Part shown: in pieces, positions 39,569 through 47,713 of the stretch | How the letters are laid out: each line of letters starts with the position of its first letter | Numbering within the stretch: the first letter of the stretch is position 1 | From: an uncultured Clostridia bacterium | GTDB lineage: Bacteria; Bacillota; Clostridia; Oscillospirales; Ruminococcaceae | Direction: 5' to 3' | Assembly: GCA_944386285.1 (NCBI GenBank) | Contig: CALXAM010000051.1 | Span: 1 to 48,622, forward strand | DNA: 48,622 nt | Notes under the pieces: model-generated | What the model was told of the DNA's origin: nothing | The model's input: only the letters and a program-made list of their open reading frames with translations | Databases searched by the model: none | Program-made: the position numbers and the translations under genes

Positions 39569-40987
39569 TCAGTCTTCAATCGTCTTCTTTGTAAGCCAAC
39601 GATTACTCTTATATCGAATCCAGAAAATCAGTGTACGGACTGCCCATTCAAGTCCCATGGCGATCCAAACACCGATGACGCCAAATCCCAATGTAATAGA
39701 TAAGAGATAGCCAACGCCTACACGCATCACCCACATCGTAATCAGTGAAACAATGGAAGAGAAGGTCGCGTCGCCTGCCGCACGCAAGACGCTGGGCATG
39801 ACGTTTGATGTCGGCCAGAAAAACGGCATAGGGATGATTGCTGTAATCAGCAGCACATAGATAATGGAAAGCGTATCGGCAGGTGCCTGATACATCATAA
39901 GAATCAGCGGCATGAGCGGCATGAACACGGCAATGGATAGTAACACTACAATCGTGCCGAGTAAAATCATTTTTTTACCATACCATTTTGCCAATTCTTT
40001 TTGACCTGCGCCGATACACTGACCGACGATCGTAATGGCGAGTGTACCAACGGCAAGGCCAGCCGAGTAGACAATTGCAAACGCAGAGTTTGTGACAGCG
40101 TTTGCTGAAACGCTTACCGTACCAAGGGTAACGATATACATTTGAACGAGAATACTGCCGCCGTTAAAGAAGACCTGTTCAATCGCAAACGGAATGCCAA
40201 CTTTAAACACAGATTTTAATACCGGCCAGCAAATTTTGAAAATATCACGCGGATAGACGCGAAGAACACTATGCGGGTGGAGCAAAAGCCAGATTGCGAT
40301 TGCGCCGCCGATAAAGCGTGCGACGTTCAACGAAAGTGCAGTACCGACAATATCCAGCTTCATGATATTTAAGAATAGAATACTGCCGAGTAAATGGATT
40401 ACGTTGATAATAATCGTTAAACGCAGGCAAATTTTTGTAGCGCCGACGCCGCGGAATACAGCAAATGCACCCATATAAAATGAATGGAAAATCAGAGAAA
40501 TACCGACGCCCACCATATAGTCTTGCGCCTTTTCAATGACACCGGGATCTGCAGAACCGAACATGATGTTGACAAGCGGTCCAGCACAAGTAACTAAAAT
40601 TGCGCAGCACACAATAGCAACACTTGTCGTAGCCAGAACGACCTGACCGGCAGCGGTGCGCATTTTTTCATTGTCACCTTTTCCTTTATACTGTGCAACG
40701 ATAACTGTACCGCCTGCAGAAACGGCATTAAAAATTGCAAAAATCATCATATAGACAGGGCTTACCAAGCTGACAGCCGAAACAGATTCCTGGCTGGAAG
40801 CACTGATCATAGATGTTGTCAATACACTGATGAAATTGATAAAAAACTGATCCAGCATGATCGGAATAAACATGGAAATGATCTCACCATAGGAGAACAG
40901 TGTACTTCCAAACTGTTTGGACAGCCATTTATCCATTTTGGAATCAGGCTTAATCAGATATCTTGGCTTTCGAATTTGAAAACGCAT
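39569..40987 (-). CDS. MATE family efflux transporter
   Basis: A 472-residue protein with about twelve membrane helices and MATE features, for example GEIISMFIPIMLDQFFINFISV at the N-terminus and AGLAVGTLAITIVGQCIGAGQKE in the second half. GGAGGG precedes the ATG. It is the first gene of an operon with the HTH/GH123-like fusion, which hints that the exported compound and the fusion's ligand or product are related. Sequence is distant from the MATE at 2711-4081. Confidence 0.86.
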   Translation of the reverse strand: MRFQIRKPRYLIKPDSKMDKWLSKQFGSTLFSYGEIISMFIPIMLDQFFINFISVLTTSMISASSQESVSAVSLVSPVYMMIFAIFNAVSAGGTVIVAQYKGKGDNEKMRTAAGQVVLATTSVAIVCCAILVTCAGPLVNIMFGSADPGVIEKAQDYMVGVGISLIFHSFYMGAFAVFRGVGATKICLRLTIIINVIHLLGSILFLNIMKLDIVGTALSLNVARFIGGAIAIWLLLHPHSVLRVYPRDIFKICWPVLKSVFKVGIPFAIEQVFFNGGSILVQMYIVTLGTVSVSANAVTNSAFAIVYSAGLAVGTLAITIVGQCIGAGQKELAKWYGKKMILLGTIVVLLSIAVFMPLMPLILMMYQAPADTLSIIYVLLITAIIPMPFFWPTSNVMPSVLRAAGDATFSSIVSLITMWVMRVGVGYLLSITLGFGVIGVWIAMGLEWAVRTLIFWIRYKSNRWLTKKTIED

Positions 40988-41010
40988 CGAATCCCTCCTC
41001 TATAAATATC

Positions 41011-41039
41011 ATTTTAACGAGATGAGAAAGGCAAATCAA
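41011..41039 (-). promoter_or_regulatory. Promoter of the MATE-HTH/GH123 operon
   Basis: On the reverse strand, TTGATT (41034-41039) and TAAAAT (41011-41016) with a 17-bp spacer, close to the MATE start. Confidence 0.6.
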
Positions 41040-41144
41040 ACGGATTGAAGCCTGTTTTTGTGTGTTTTCAGGACGTTATACTGAAAAAACACGTAAATCC
41101 TTTTGTTTCCTTGTGTTTTAACATTATTTTAACGTTTTTTGTCC

Positions 41145-41187
41145 CGGACATGTCCGCCTTGACGAATGTGCATGAATACGATAAGAT
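41145..41187 (+). promoter_or_regulatory. GH51 promoter with adjacent 12-bp palindrome
   Basis: TTGACG (41159-41164) and TAAGAT (41182-41187) with a 17-bp spacer. A perfect palindrome CGGACATGTCCG (41145-41156) lies just upstream of the -35 box, a position suited to an activator or repressor. ATTTTAACG occurs at 41011 and again at 41126 in this divergent region. Confidence 0.6.
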
Positions 41188-41219
41188 AAAAGAAAAAGAA
41201 AGTAGGAAGGGGATTGACA

Positions 41220-42656
41220 ATGAAAACAAATATTCGTGTATCTGATGGAATGGGAACTGTAAAAGAAACGGTCTACGGACAGTTTATTGAACACATTTTA
41301 ACCTGTATTGAGGGCGGTGTCTATGACCCGCACAGCTCATTTGCGGATGAAACAGGAATCCGTACGGATGTACTTGACAAGGCAAGAGAACTCAACCCGC
41401 CGATTATACGGTTTCCGGGCGGAACGATCATGTGTCAGTATCATTGGGAAGATGCCGTGGGTCCACAGGACAAGCGAATCAAACGGAAAAATCTCATTTG
41501 GGGCGGAGAGTTAAATCCCTCATTTGGAACAGCCGAGTTTGTTTCGTTCTGCAGACGCTTAGGAGCGGAGCCAATGATCTGTGTCAATATGGTTTCGGGC
41601 ACACCGGAAGAGGCTGGAAACTGGGTAGAATACTGCAATGGAACAGGAGACTCCTATTATGCACAGCTGCGCCGCAGTCATGGGTATGAAGAACCATTCA
41701 ATGTGAAATATTGGTGCATCGGAAACGAAAGCTATGCGGAGCCGGATCTCGGGGTTCATCATGATGTGTCGCTTTATATTCGTGATGCACTGGAATTTAT
41801 TAAAGTCATGAAGCTTACAGATTCATCGATTGAAACCGTTTTAGTCGGCTGTGATAAACCGGAATGGAATAAAGCAGTTTTAGACGCATTGCATCCGTTC
41901 GGCGATTATCTCTCTCTGCATCACTATTCAGCGGAAAATCAAAAGGGATTATATGGACCGTTTGAAGGAGAAAAGGCGCTGATTCAAATGGTTGAAGAGG
42001 CAGAGGCGCTGATTGACACCTATCCGGACACCATTGAAAACTTTAATCCCTGGTATCGTTTCCCGCCGAGAAAGGGAAAGCTGAAAATTGCATTGGATGA
42101 GTGGAATATTTGGAATTTTGTTGCGGACAAGACGTATGGATTGCTTTCCACCTATAATTGGCGCGATGCAATTTGGGTTGCAAGCGCATTGTCTGTGATT
42201 CTTAATCATCCTTCGATTGAGATCGCAAATATGGCACAGCTTGTAAACGTGCTTGCGCCAATTATTGCACATCCAGAAGGGGCATATTATCAAACAATTG
42301 CGTATCCGTTTTTGCTTTATCGGAAAAACATGATTGGCGAACGTGTGAATCTTGAATGGCAGCCGGTTTATTTCGATGGCGGAGAAGCCGGAACATTGGA
42401 AGCGCTTCGCTGCTGCGCCGTTCGTGCCGAGGATGGAAGTTTGCGCATGATCGTTGTCAATCGTGATTTTTCAAATGCGCACACCATCAGTATCGGAACA
42501 GGCAAGGCATCCGCAACTGTTTTGACGGCTGATTCTCCCGAAGCTTTCTGCGATGAGAAAACATGCTGTGTCCATAAGGAGGAAAAAACGGTCGCTTGTG
42601 ATGAGATTATTTTACCGCCGGGCAGTGTTATGCTGATTTCAGATCTTCATATATAA
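41220..42656 (+). CDS. Alpha-L-arabinofuranosidase, GH51 family
   Basis: A 478-residue cytoplasmic enzyme releasing L-arabinose from arabino-oligosaccharides. The acid/base is E170 in YWCIGNESY and the nucleophile E294 in ALDEWNIWN. The N-terminal YGQFIEHILTCIEGGVYD and PPIIRFPGGT blocks are typical. Length is at the short side of intracellular GH51 enzymes. AAGGGG precedes ATG 41220, preferred over a TTG at 41214. It is transcribed away from the MATE-HTH/GH123 operon and may share control with it. Confidence 0.92.
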   Translation: MKTNIRVSDGMGTVKETVYGQFIEHILTCIEGGVYDPHSSFADETGIRTDVLDKARELNPPIIRFPGGTIMCQYHWEDAVGPQDKRIKRKNLIWGGELNPSFGTAEFVSFCRRLGAEPMICVNMVSGTPEEAGNWVEYCNGTGDSYYAQLRRSHGYEEPFNVKYWCIGNESYAEPDLGVHHDVSLYIRDALEFIKVMKLTDSSIETVLVGCDKPEWNKAVLDALHPFGDYLSLHHYSAENQKGLYGPFEGEKALIQMVEEAEALIDTYPDTIENFNPWYRFPPRKGKLKIALDEWNIWNFVADKTYGLLSTYNWRDAIWVASALSVILNHPSIEIANMAQLVNVLAPIIAHPEGAYYQTIAYPFLLYRKNMIGERVNLEWQPVYFDGGEAGTLEALRCCAVRAEDGSLRMIVVNRDFSNAHTISIGTGKASATVLTADSPEAFCDEKTCCVHKEEKTVACDEIILPPGSVMLISDLHI

Positions 42657-42712
42657 AGGATAGGAAAACAGCGATAATCGTTTTGGTTGCTTTACAAAAT
42701 AGAATGATTGAT

Positions 42713-42748
42713 AAAAAGGGTATCCCTCCAAGGGATCCCCTTTTTTAT
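42713..42748 (+). terminator. Terminator of the GH51 gene
   Basis: AAAAAGGGTATCCCT...AGGGATCCCCTTTTTT stem with one mismatch and a T run. Confidence 0.85.
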
Positions 42749-42864
42749 ATACAGAAAACAGTATGCTTTCTATCGTGTGTTTGATAATATTTTATGGCAG
42801 AGCAGAATGGGTAAAAAGAATTTGTTATTCTGTTTTCGTGTCCGGACGGACTTTCGCAAAAATA

Positions 42865-42893
42865 TTGACAGAGAAGAAAAATCAGGGTACTAT
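42865..42893 (+). promoter_or_regulatory. Promoter of the Xre gene
   Basis: TTGACA (42865-42870) and TACTAT (42888-42893) with a 17-bp spacer. Confidence 0.75.
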
Positions 42894-42987
42894 ATTAGCG
42901 AGAGACGGTTGAATCGCTGAATTCTGTAATTGTGTTGAACCATTCACTGCTCTTTAGTGGATGTGAAAAAGAAGGGGGCCGTTATCT

Positions 42988-43332
42988 ATGGCGGGAATGT
43001 ATCAAATCATTGAGGAATTATGTCGTGCACATCATACCAATGTAACAGCGATGTGTCGGGACTTGCAAATAGGGAGAAGTACATTAACAGAACTTAAACA
43101 AGGAAGAACGCAGACGCTTTCCGCAACCACTACCAGTAAAATTGCTGGATATTTTCATGTTTCTGTTGCGTATTTGCTTGGAGAAAGCAATGACAAGCAA
43201 AGTCATACAGCCAGTGAAGATGAGATTAAATTAGCACTGTTTGGCAGTGTAGATGATGTTACAGATGAGATGTTTGAAGAAGTAAAAGCATATGCGCAGT
43301 TTGTAAAAGAACGAAAACAAAAAAGAATGTAA
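42988..43332 (+). CDS. Xre family helix-turn-helix regulator
   Basis: A 114-residue protein. An Xre/HTH_3 domain covers about 3-68: MCRDLQIGRSTLTELKQGRTQ and KIAGYFHVSVAYLLGE. An acidic then basic C-terminal segment (about 72-114) could mediate oligomer formation. AAGGGGG lies 9 bases before the ATG. It is followed by a long hairpin and then the ABC exporter pair, which it may regulate. Phage or plasmid origin is possible but no neighbours support it. Confidence 0.82.
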   Translation: MAGMYQIIEELCRAHHTNVTAMCRDLQIGRSTLTELKQGRTQTLSATTTSKIAGYFHVSVAYLLGESNDKQSHTASEDEIKLALFGSVDDVTDEMFEEVKAYAQFVKERKQKRM

Positions 43333-43342
43333 TAAATCAAAA

Positions 43343-43457
43343 AGGCTTACAGATTTGGACTTGTACTGCGATGGGGAACATTCATAAAATGTTGAGCGAT
43401 TCCCCTTTTGATCGACAAAATCAAGTTGCAAAAAATGTAAGCCTGTTTCTTTTTTTG
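43343..43457. other. Long imperfect inverted repeat, structured RNA or terminator
   Basis: Nested arms AGGCTTACA/TGTAAGCCT (43343-43351 and 43436-43444), ACTTG/CAAGT, GCGAT/ATCG and GGGGAA/TTCCCC enclose a small ACATT/AATGT hairpin. The whole folds into a hairpin of about 100 bases followed by GTTTCTTTTTTTG. No reading frame fits. It could be an elaborate terminator of the Xre gene, a small RNA or a MITE remnant. Confidence 0.6.
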
Positions 43458-43459
43458 TT

Positions 43460-43499
43460 TTGATTTGTTCATTGATTCGTTATAATATGGCGATATAAT
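43460..43499 (+). promoter_or_regulatory. Two overlapping promoters of the ABC exporter operon
   Basis: TTGATT (43460-43465) with TAATAT (43483-43488), spacer 17 bp, and TTGATT (43472-43477) with TATAAT (43494-43499), spacer 16 bp. Confidence 0.65.
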
Positions 43500-43565
43500 T
43501 ACTCTATTCGGCCAAAAACCGGAAATATCGAAATCCTGCGGGAGAGCAGGTGGAAAGGAACGCAT

Positions 43566-45794
43566 ATGAAAAAGCTGGCACGTTACTTAAAGCCCTATAT
43601 TTTAGTGCTTTTCTTGTGTCTTGCGCTTTTGTTTGGTCAGGCAATGTGTGAGCTGAGCCTACCGAATCTGATGTCGGATATTGTGAATATCGGACTGCAG
43701 CAAAGCGGTATCGAAGACAAAGCGCCTGTCGTTACAAGTGAAAATGGCATGTTGCTGCTGACCTCTTTCGTTTCACAAGAGGATAAAGCAGTTCTTGAAC
43801 AGGCGTACCAAAAAAAGGAGTCGGGAGAAACACTTCCGCAGGATGTAACAAATACATTTCCAAAAGCAAAGGATCAGACTGTTTTTGTTTTAACCGAGGA
43901 TCAAGCATTAAAGGAAAAGGCAGAAGATGTTTATAGCCATGCTGCTGGCGCAATGCTGCAATTTTTCCAATCGCTCGCAAAAGAACAGGGCAGTGAACTA
44001 GATGTTTCATCAGAAGACGCTTCTTCTGAGATGAACTTTGACCAGTTCTATGAAATTTTGCCGATGCTTTCAAAAATGCCTTCGCAGGTAATTGATGATG
44101 CGATTGAAAAAGGCGCCGATATGGATCCGTCACTGAGTTCACAGATTGGTACAGTGATGACGAAAGGATTTTATGAGGAGCTTGGTGCAGATACGAATGC
44201 AATGCAAAACGGCTATATCTTCCGTACCGGTCTATTGATGCTGCTCATTACACTTGTCAGCGCCGGATGTGCAATTATGGTTGGATTTTTTGCATCACGC
44301 ACAGCGGCGGGTATTACAAGAGCGCTTCGCCGTGATGTATTCGCACGGGTCGAAAGCTTTTCTGCCAGTGAATTCGATAAATTTTCAACAGCATCGCTGA
44401 TCACAAGGACAACCAACGATGCAACACAGGTTCAAATGCTCATTATTATGGGTGTTCGTATGATCTGTTATGCACCGATTATGGGAATCGGCGGTGTTAT
44501 TATGGCACTGAATAAAAGCGTTTCGCTTTCATGGATTATTGCCGTTGCAGTGATTGTACTGCTTGGTTTAATCTTAGTGATCTTCTCGATCGCAATGCCG
44601 AAATTTAAAATTGTTCAATCTTTGATCGACCGGTTAAACTTGGTCACACGTGAGAGCTTAAGCGGTATGATGGTGGTACGCGCATTCGGCAACCAGAAAC
44701 GAGAAGAGGCGCGGTTTGAAAAGGCGAACCGTGATTTGACACAGAATAACCTGTTTATCAACCGTGTCATGGTCTTTATGATGCCGTTCATGATGCTTTT
44801 GATGAATGGCGTCACGTTGCTGATCGTCTGGATCGGCGGAAAGCAGATCGAGGCTTCTGCAATGCAGGTTGGCGATATGATGGCATTTATGCAGTATGCG
44901 ATGCAGATCATTATGTCGTTCTTGATGATTGCTGTGATGTTCATTATGGTGCCGCGTGCTTCGGTTGCCGGAGAACGTATCGCTGAAGTTTTAGCGACGA
45001 AACCAGTCATTCGTGACCCAGACTCGCCGGTGGAACTTCCTGCACATGTGCGTGGTGAGCTTACATTCTGTGATGTTAGCTTCCGATACCCAAATGCGGA
45101 AGAAAATGCGCTTGAGCATATTTCATTTACAGCAAAACCGGGTCAAACAACAGCGTTTATCGGCAGTACAGGTTCAGGAAAATCGACACTTGTGCAGCTG
45201 ATTCCTCGTTTTTACGATGTAACCGAGGGCAAGATTTTACTGGATGGAATAGACATTCGCACACTGCGTCAGCATGATCTGCGTCATCAAATTGGTTTTG
45301 TACCACAGAAGGGATTGCTTTTCTCCGGAGATATTGCATCGAATATTCGCTATGGACGGGAAGCGGCAACTGATGCAGAGCTTGACGAGGCAGCCAAAAT
45401 TGCACAGGCGAAAGAGTTTATTGACGCGTTTCCGGAGAAAATGGAAACACCGATTGCGCAGGGCGGTACAAACGTATCCGGCGGACAGAAACAGCGTCTT
45501 TCCATTGCACGTGCATTGGCGACAAAAGCTCCGGTATATGTATTTGATGACAGCTTCTCCGCACTTGACTTTAAAACAGATGCAGCGCTTCGTCGTGCAC
45601 TTTCTACATATACAAAAGATTCTGCGGTGCTGATTGTTGCACAGCGCGTCAGCACCATCATGAATGCAGAACAAATCATTGTGTTGGATGAAGGAAAGAT
45701 TGTCGGCAAAGGTACGCATAAGGAATTGCTTCGTACCTGTAAAACATATTTGGAGATTGCACAGTCTCAGCTTTCGGAGGAGGAGTTGGCATGA
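43566..45794 (+). CDS. Heterodimeric ABC exporter, degenerate-site subunit
   Basis: A 742-residue half-transporter of the type I exporter fold. After the first helix (about 10-28) comes an unusually large segment of about 170 residues (45-215), then the remaining helices up to about 475 and the ATPase domain. Walker A is IGSTGSGKST (about 530-538) and the signature is VSGGQ. Walker B ends VFDDSFSALD, with aspartate where the catalytic glutamate belongs. This marks it as the degenerate member of a heterodimer. The stop overlaps the next gene by ATGA. Confidence 0.9.
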   Translation: MKKLARYLKPYILVLFLCLALLFGQAMCELSLPNLMSDIVNIGLQQSGIEDKAPVVTSENGMLLLTSFVSQEDKAVLEQAYQKKESGETLPQDVTNTFPKAKDQTVFVLTEDQALKEKAEDVYSHAAGAMLQFFQSLAKEQGSELDVSSEDASSEMNFDQFYEILPMLSKMPSQVIDDAIEKGADMDPSLSSQIGTVMTKGFYEELGADTNAMQNGYIFRTGLLMLLITLVSAGCAIMVGFFASRTAAGITRALRRDVFARVESFSASEFDKFSTASLITRTTNDATQVQMLIIMGVRMICYAPIMGIGGVIMALNKSVSLSWIIAVAVIVLLGLILVIFSIAMPKFKIVQSLIDRLNLVTRESLSGMMVVRAFGNQKREEARFEKANRDLTQNNLFINRVMVFMMPFMMLLMNGVTLLIVWIGGKQIEASAMQVGDMMAFMQYAMQIIMSFLMIAVMFIMVPRASVAGERIAEVLATKPVIRDPDSPVELPAHVRGELTFCDVSFRYPNAEENALEHISFTAKPGQTTAFIGSTGSGKSTLVQLIPRFYDVTEGKILLDGIDIRTLRQHDLRHQIGFVPQKGLLFSGDIASNIRYGREAATDAELDEAAKIAQAKEFIDAFPEKMETPIAQGGTNVSGGQKQRLSIARALATKAPVYVFDDSFSALDFKTDAALRRALSTYTKDSAVLIVAQRVSTIMNAEQIIVLDEGKIVGKGTHKELLRTCKTYLEIAQSQLSEEELA

Positions 45795-47680
45795 ATAAAG
45801 ATGTAAAACGGCCCTCCCATGTGCAAGGCAGAATGGGCGGTCCGCGAATGGGCGGCCATGGAATGGTCGGTGAAAAAGCGAAAGATTTTAAAGGCAGTAT
45901 GAAAAAACTGCTTGCTTATCTTGGAAAATATAAAATTCGGATTTTCATTGTATTGCTGTTTGCAGTTGCATCTACTGTTTTTACCATTATCGGTCCGAAA
46001 ATTCTCGGTAATGTCACTACAGAGTTATTTAATGGCATCATGCGCAAGATTTCCGGCAGTGAACAAGGAATTAACTTCACGTACATTGCACAGATCATGT
46101 GGTGGCTGCTTGGTTTATATGTGGTAAGCGCATTGTTCTCTTATCTGCAGGGATTTATTATGACAGGGGTATCGATGCGTGTGACTTATGGGCTGCGCAA
46201 TGATATCATTAAAAAGATCAATCGTATGCCGCTTGGATATTTTGATACAACGAGTCATGGTGAGGTTCTCTCACGTGTAACAAATGATATTGATACGCTG
46301 TCTCAGACTTTGAATCAGAGTGTCACACAGATTATTACTTCTGTGACCAGTATTTTGGGTATCCTGATCATGATGCTGACCATCAGCTGGCAGCTTACAT
46401 TGGTTGCATTGTGTATTGTACCGGTTTCACTCATCTTTGTGGTGTTGATTGTGAAACGGTCACAGAAATACTTTGCCGCACAGCAGGAATATTTAGGTCA
46501 TGTAAACGGTCACGTAGAAGAAATGTACGGCGGCCATGTGGTCATGAAAGCGTTCTGCGGCGAAGAACGTTCGATTGCAGAATTTAAAGAGTATAATGAT
46601 GAACTGTACCGTTCTGCATGGAAAAGCCAGTTCTTCTCCGGCATGATGATGCCTGTGATGAACTTTGTTGCAAATCTTGGCTATGTGGTGATTTGTTTGC
46701 TCGGCGGATTTTTGGCAACGCAAAGTCTTATCAGCGTCGGTGATATTCAGGCGTTTATTCAGTATGTGCGTCAGTTTACACAGCCGATCACACAGCTTGC
46801 CAATATCTCAAATATTCTTCAGCAGGCGGCAGCTGCTTCCGAACGTGTTTTTGAATTTTTGGATGAAGAAGAGGAGACGCCTGAAACTCAAATTATCACC
46901 GTCAATAATACAAATGAGCCGGATACGGATACAAATATTCATATTACCGGCGATGTACAGTTTGCACATGTCCATTTTGGATATCGGCCGGATAAAATTA
47001 TCATCAATGATTTTTCTGCATCCATCAAAGCAGGTCAAAAAATTGCAATTGTCGGTCCGACAGGTGCAGGAAAAACAACGATGGTCAAGCTGCTCATGCG
47101 TTTTTATGATGTCAATGAAGGTGCAATTCTGATTGACGGATACGATATTAAAAACTTTTCACGGACAGAGCTTCGCGGATTGTTTGGTATGGTTTTGCAG
47201 GATACGTGGCTGTATAACGGAACGATTATGGAAAATATTCGATATGGGCGTCCGGATGCAACCGATGAGGAAGTGTATGAGGCAGCTCGTGCTGCACAGG
47301 TTGATCACTTCGTGCGTACCTTGCCGGATGGTTATCAGATGATGCTCAATGAGGAAGCAAGCAATGTTTCGCAGGGTCAAAAACAGCTTTTGACGATCGC
47401 ACGTGCGATTTTGTCTGACCCGAAGATTTTGATTTTGGACGAGGCTACGAGTTCTGTCGATACACGTACAGAAGTGTTGATTCAGCGTGCAATGGATAAC
47501 CTGATGAAGAATCGTACGTCGTTTATTATTGCGCATCGTCTTTCTACAATTAAGGATGCGGATTGGATCCTTTGCATGAAAGATGGAGATATCGTTGAGC
47601 AGGGCACACATGCAATGCTCATGGCACAAGAAGGTTTCTATGCAAATCTTTATAACAGCCAGTTTGAACGCGCAGAATAA
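45791..47680 (+). CDS. Heterodimeric ABC exporter, catalytic subunit
   Basis: A 629-residue half-transporter with a Gly/Met-rich basic N-terminal leader (about 1-35), six helices (about 45-330) and an ATPase domain. Walker A is GPTGAGKTT (about 421-429) and Walker B ILILDEATSSVD has the catalytic glutamate. Its signature is VSQGQ, altered from SGGQ. The pair therefore has one full ATP site (this Walker B with the partner SGGQ) and one degenerate site, as in BmrCD and TM287/288. Drug or peptide export is likely; substrate unknown. Confidence 0.92.
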   Translation: MNKDVKRPSHVQGRMGGPRMGGHGMVGEKAKDFKGSMKKLLAYLGKYKIRIFIVLLFAVASTVFTIIGPKILGNVTTELFNGIMRKISGSEQGINFTYIAQIMWWLLGLYVVSALFSYLQGFIMTGVSMRVTYGLRNDIIKKINRMPLGYFDTTSHGEVLSRVTNDIDTLSQTLNQSVTQIITSVTSILGILIMMLTISWQLTLVALCIVPVSLIFVVLIVKRSQKYFAAQQEYLGHVNGHVEEMYGGHVVMKAFCGEERSIAEFKEYNDELYRSAWKSQFFSGMMMPVMNFVANLGYVVICLLGGFLATQSLISVGDIQAFIQYVRQFTQPITQLANISNILQQAAAASERVFEFLDEEEETPETQIITVNNTNEPDTDTNIHITGDVQFAHVHFGYRPDKIIINDFSASIKAGQKIAIVGPTGAGKTTMVKLLMRFYDVNEGAILIDGYDIKNFSRTELRGLFGMVLQDTWLYNGTIMENIRYGRPDATDEEVYEAARAAQVDHFVRTLPDGYQMMLNEEASNVSQGQKQLLTIARAILSDPKILILDEATSSVDTRTEVLIQRAMDNLMKNRTSFIIAHRLSTIKDADWILCMKDGDIVEQGTHAMLMAQEGFYANLYNSQFERAE

Positions 47681-47713
47681 TATAACATAAAAGAATACCG
47701 CACCGATTTGAAG

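Larger units (their letters stand above)
42657..42987. other. Intergenic region between GH51 and the Xre gene
   Basis: It holds the GH51 terminator, a CAGAAT...ATTCTG hairpin near 42810-42836, the xre promoter and a leader of about 90 bases with a weak TTCACT...AGTGGA hairpin. A 70-codon reading frame across it (42708-42920) runs through the terminator and promoter and is not a gene. Confidence 0.6.

Noticed and set aside
42708..42920. 70-codon forward frame between GH51 and the Xre gene
   Set aside because: It runs through the GH51 terminator and the xre promoter and has no ribosome site or recognisable features.
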